Below, one piece after another: positions 5,998 through 6,475 of a stretch of 6,475 bases of DNA (position 1 is the stretch's first letter; each line of letters opens with the position of its first letter). Source of the DNA: Candidatus Aenigmatarchaeota archaeon (GTDB lineage: Archaea; Aenigmatarchaeota; Aenigmatarchaeia; PWEA01; B50-G16); contig QMZU01000041.1 in the NCBI GenBank assembly GCA_003663345.1, forward strand, positions 1-6,475, given 5' to 3'. The position numbers were made by a program, and so were the translations under genes. The notes under the pieces are model-generated. The model was not told the origin of the DNA. It worked only from the letters and a program-made list of their open reading frames with translations, and made no database searches.

Positions 5998-6475
5998 CTA
6001 CCTCTTTATCCTTATGGTGGGGTATCTCTGGGTTGCCGTTGTCGGAGAACTTCCCAATAATCTTGATTTTGTGACCCTCTTCAGGTCCTCCAAAGCTTCA
6101 AGCATTTTTTCATTGCCCTCAATTATCATCCTGTTCTGTTCCAGAAGTTTGTCGAACCGGTCCTTCAATCCTTCGGTACTCTCTTCGGTACCTATCTTCT
6201 TCAACATCTCCAGGAACTCCTTCCATGTTCCCAGAAGCTCGTCAATCTTCTTGGGTATCTTTGCCAGCTCTTCCCTGAGGTTATCGTTACTCTTCACTAT
6301 CTCATCAACCATCGCCTGATTACTCTTCACAAGGCTCATGACCTCCCTTATGAGACCTCGGGCTTCGAGTCCCTGCCTCTCCTCCTCCAGTTTCGCCAAC
6401 CTCTTCTCAAGTCTTCTGACAGGACTGAGAGGAACAACCTCGAAATCCTCTCCTCCCTCTATCTCCACGTAATCC
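5998..6475 (-). CDS. Coiled-coil cytoplasmic protein linked to the pilus cluster, N-terminus probably cut
   Basis: An Arg/Lys/Glu-rich protein with no signal peptide, membrane helix or cysteine. From the in-frame GTG at 6468 it would be 156 residues, but the frame stays open through D-Y to the window edge and that GTG has no visible ribosome binding site, so the true start is probably outside. It opens with an acidic segment and V-V-P-L-S-P-V-R-R-L-E-K-R-L. Two long amphipathic helices follow, at about 17-92 and 101-134, with leucine/isoleucine spacing typical of coiled coils, and then a Ser/Thr-rich tail ending R-I-K-R. It precedes the two-helix membrane protein by four bases and the major pilin gene follows. 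A structural or adaptor role at the cytoplasmic base of the pilus, loosely like the FlaC/D/E proteins of archaella, is possible. This comparison rests on coiled-coil character and context only, not on recognised homology. Confidence 0.75.
   Translation of the reverse strand, partial: DYVEIEGGEDFEVVPLSPVRRLEKRLAKLEEERQGLEARGLIREVMSLVKSNQAMVDEIVKSNDNLREELAKIPKKIDELLGTWKEFLEMLKKIGTEESTEGLKDRFDKLLEQNRMIIEGNEKMLEALEDLKRVTKSRLLGSSPTTATQRYPTIRIKR

Noticed and set aside
820..6319. Plus-strand open frames such as 820-1185, 2510-2908, 2996-3424, 3929-4330 and 5513-5911
   Set aside because: Each lies inside or across a well-supported minus-strand gene, has low-complexity Ser/Leu/Ile-rich content typical of antisense frames, and shows no domain or convincing ribosome binding site.
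97..6475. Archaellum (motility) operon
   Set aside because: The ATPase and platform resemble FlaI/FlaJ, but no FlaH-like KaiC-fold gene is present, the platform is split, and the pilin begins with an archaeal-pilin T-P-V-I helix rather than a typical archaellin start. An archaellum with the missing genes elsewhere is not excluded.
1..6475. CRISPR arrays, tRNA or rRNA genes, insertion sequences
   Set aside because: No spaced direct repeats, cloverleaf-like segments, rRNA-like stretches, transposase motifs or terminal inverted repeats were seen; nearly all of the window is occupied by pilus genes.

Overview
The window looks archaeal. It holds most of a type IV pilus-like (T4P) gene cluster, with every supported gene on the minus strand, so transcription runs from high to low coordinates. 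The archaeal assignment rests on several things seen together. There are several short class III (prepilin-type) signal peptides of the form K-K/R-x-G followed by a hydrophobic helix. There is a FlaI/GspE2-like secretion ATPase. TATA-like boxes lie about 26 nt from predicted transcription starts, with oligo-T tracts instead of hairpin terminators. Ribosome binding sites are of the GAGGTGA type, and some genes begin with TTG or GTG. The lineage cannot be fixed without searches. The style of the small pilins and the coiled-coil protein reminds me of DPANN archaea, but this is only an impression.

Layout, in transcription order from the right edge: (1) a coiled-coil cytoplasmic protein, probably cut at its N-terminus by the window edge; (2) a 67-residue protein with two membrane helices; (3) the presumed major pilin, which has its own TATA box, the strongest ribosome binding site in the window, and an oligo-T terminator region; (4) a second promoter, apparently giving a leaderless transcript, followed by a tight run of seven genes with overlapping or nearly abutting ends: a 207-aa pilin-like protein, a 145-aa pilin-like protein, the assembly ATPase, two single-domain TadC/FlaJ-like platform proteins, a 159-aa pilin-like protein, and the first 31 codons of another prepilin-like protein that runs off the left edge.

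How the parts fit: the ATPase would drive conformational changes in the membrane platform formed by the two T2SSF-domain proteins. The platform would extract processed pilins from the membrane into a filament. The major pilin would form the shaft, and the four other prepilin-like proteins are candidates for minor, priming, tip or periplasmic anchoring subunits. The coiled-coil and two-helix proteins are candidates for a cytoplasmic or membrane accessory module. No prepilin peptidase, glycosylation gene or RNA gene is visible. The only non-coding stretch of note is the roughly 100-base AT-rich gap at 5208-5310, explained as terminator plus promoter. There is no gene-free stretch above 300 bases.
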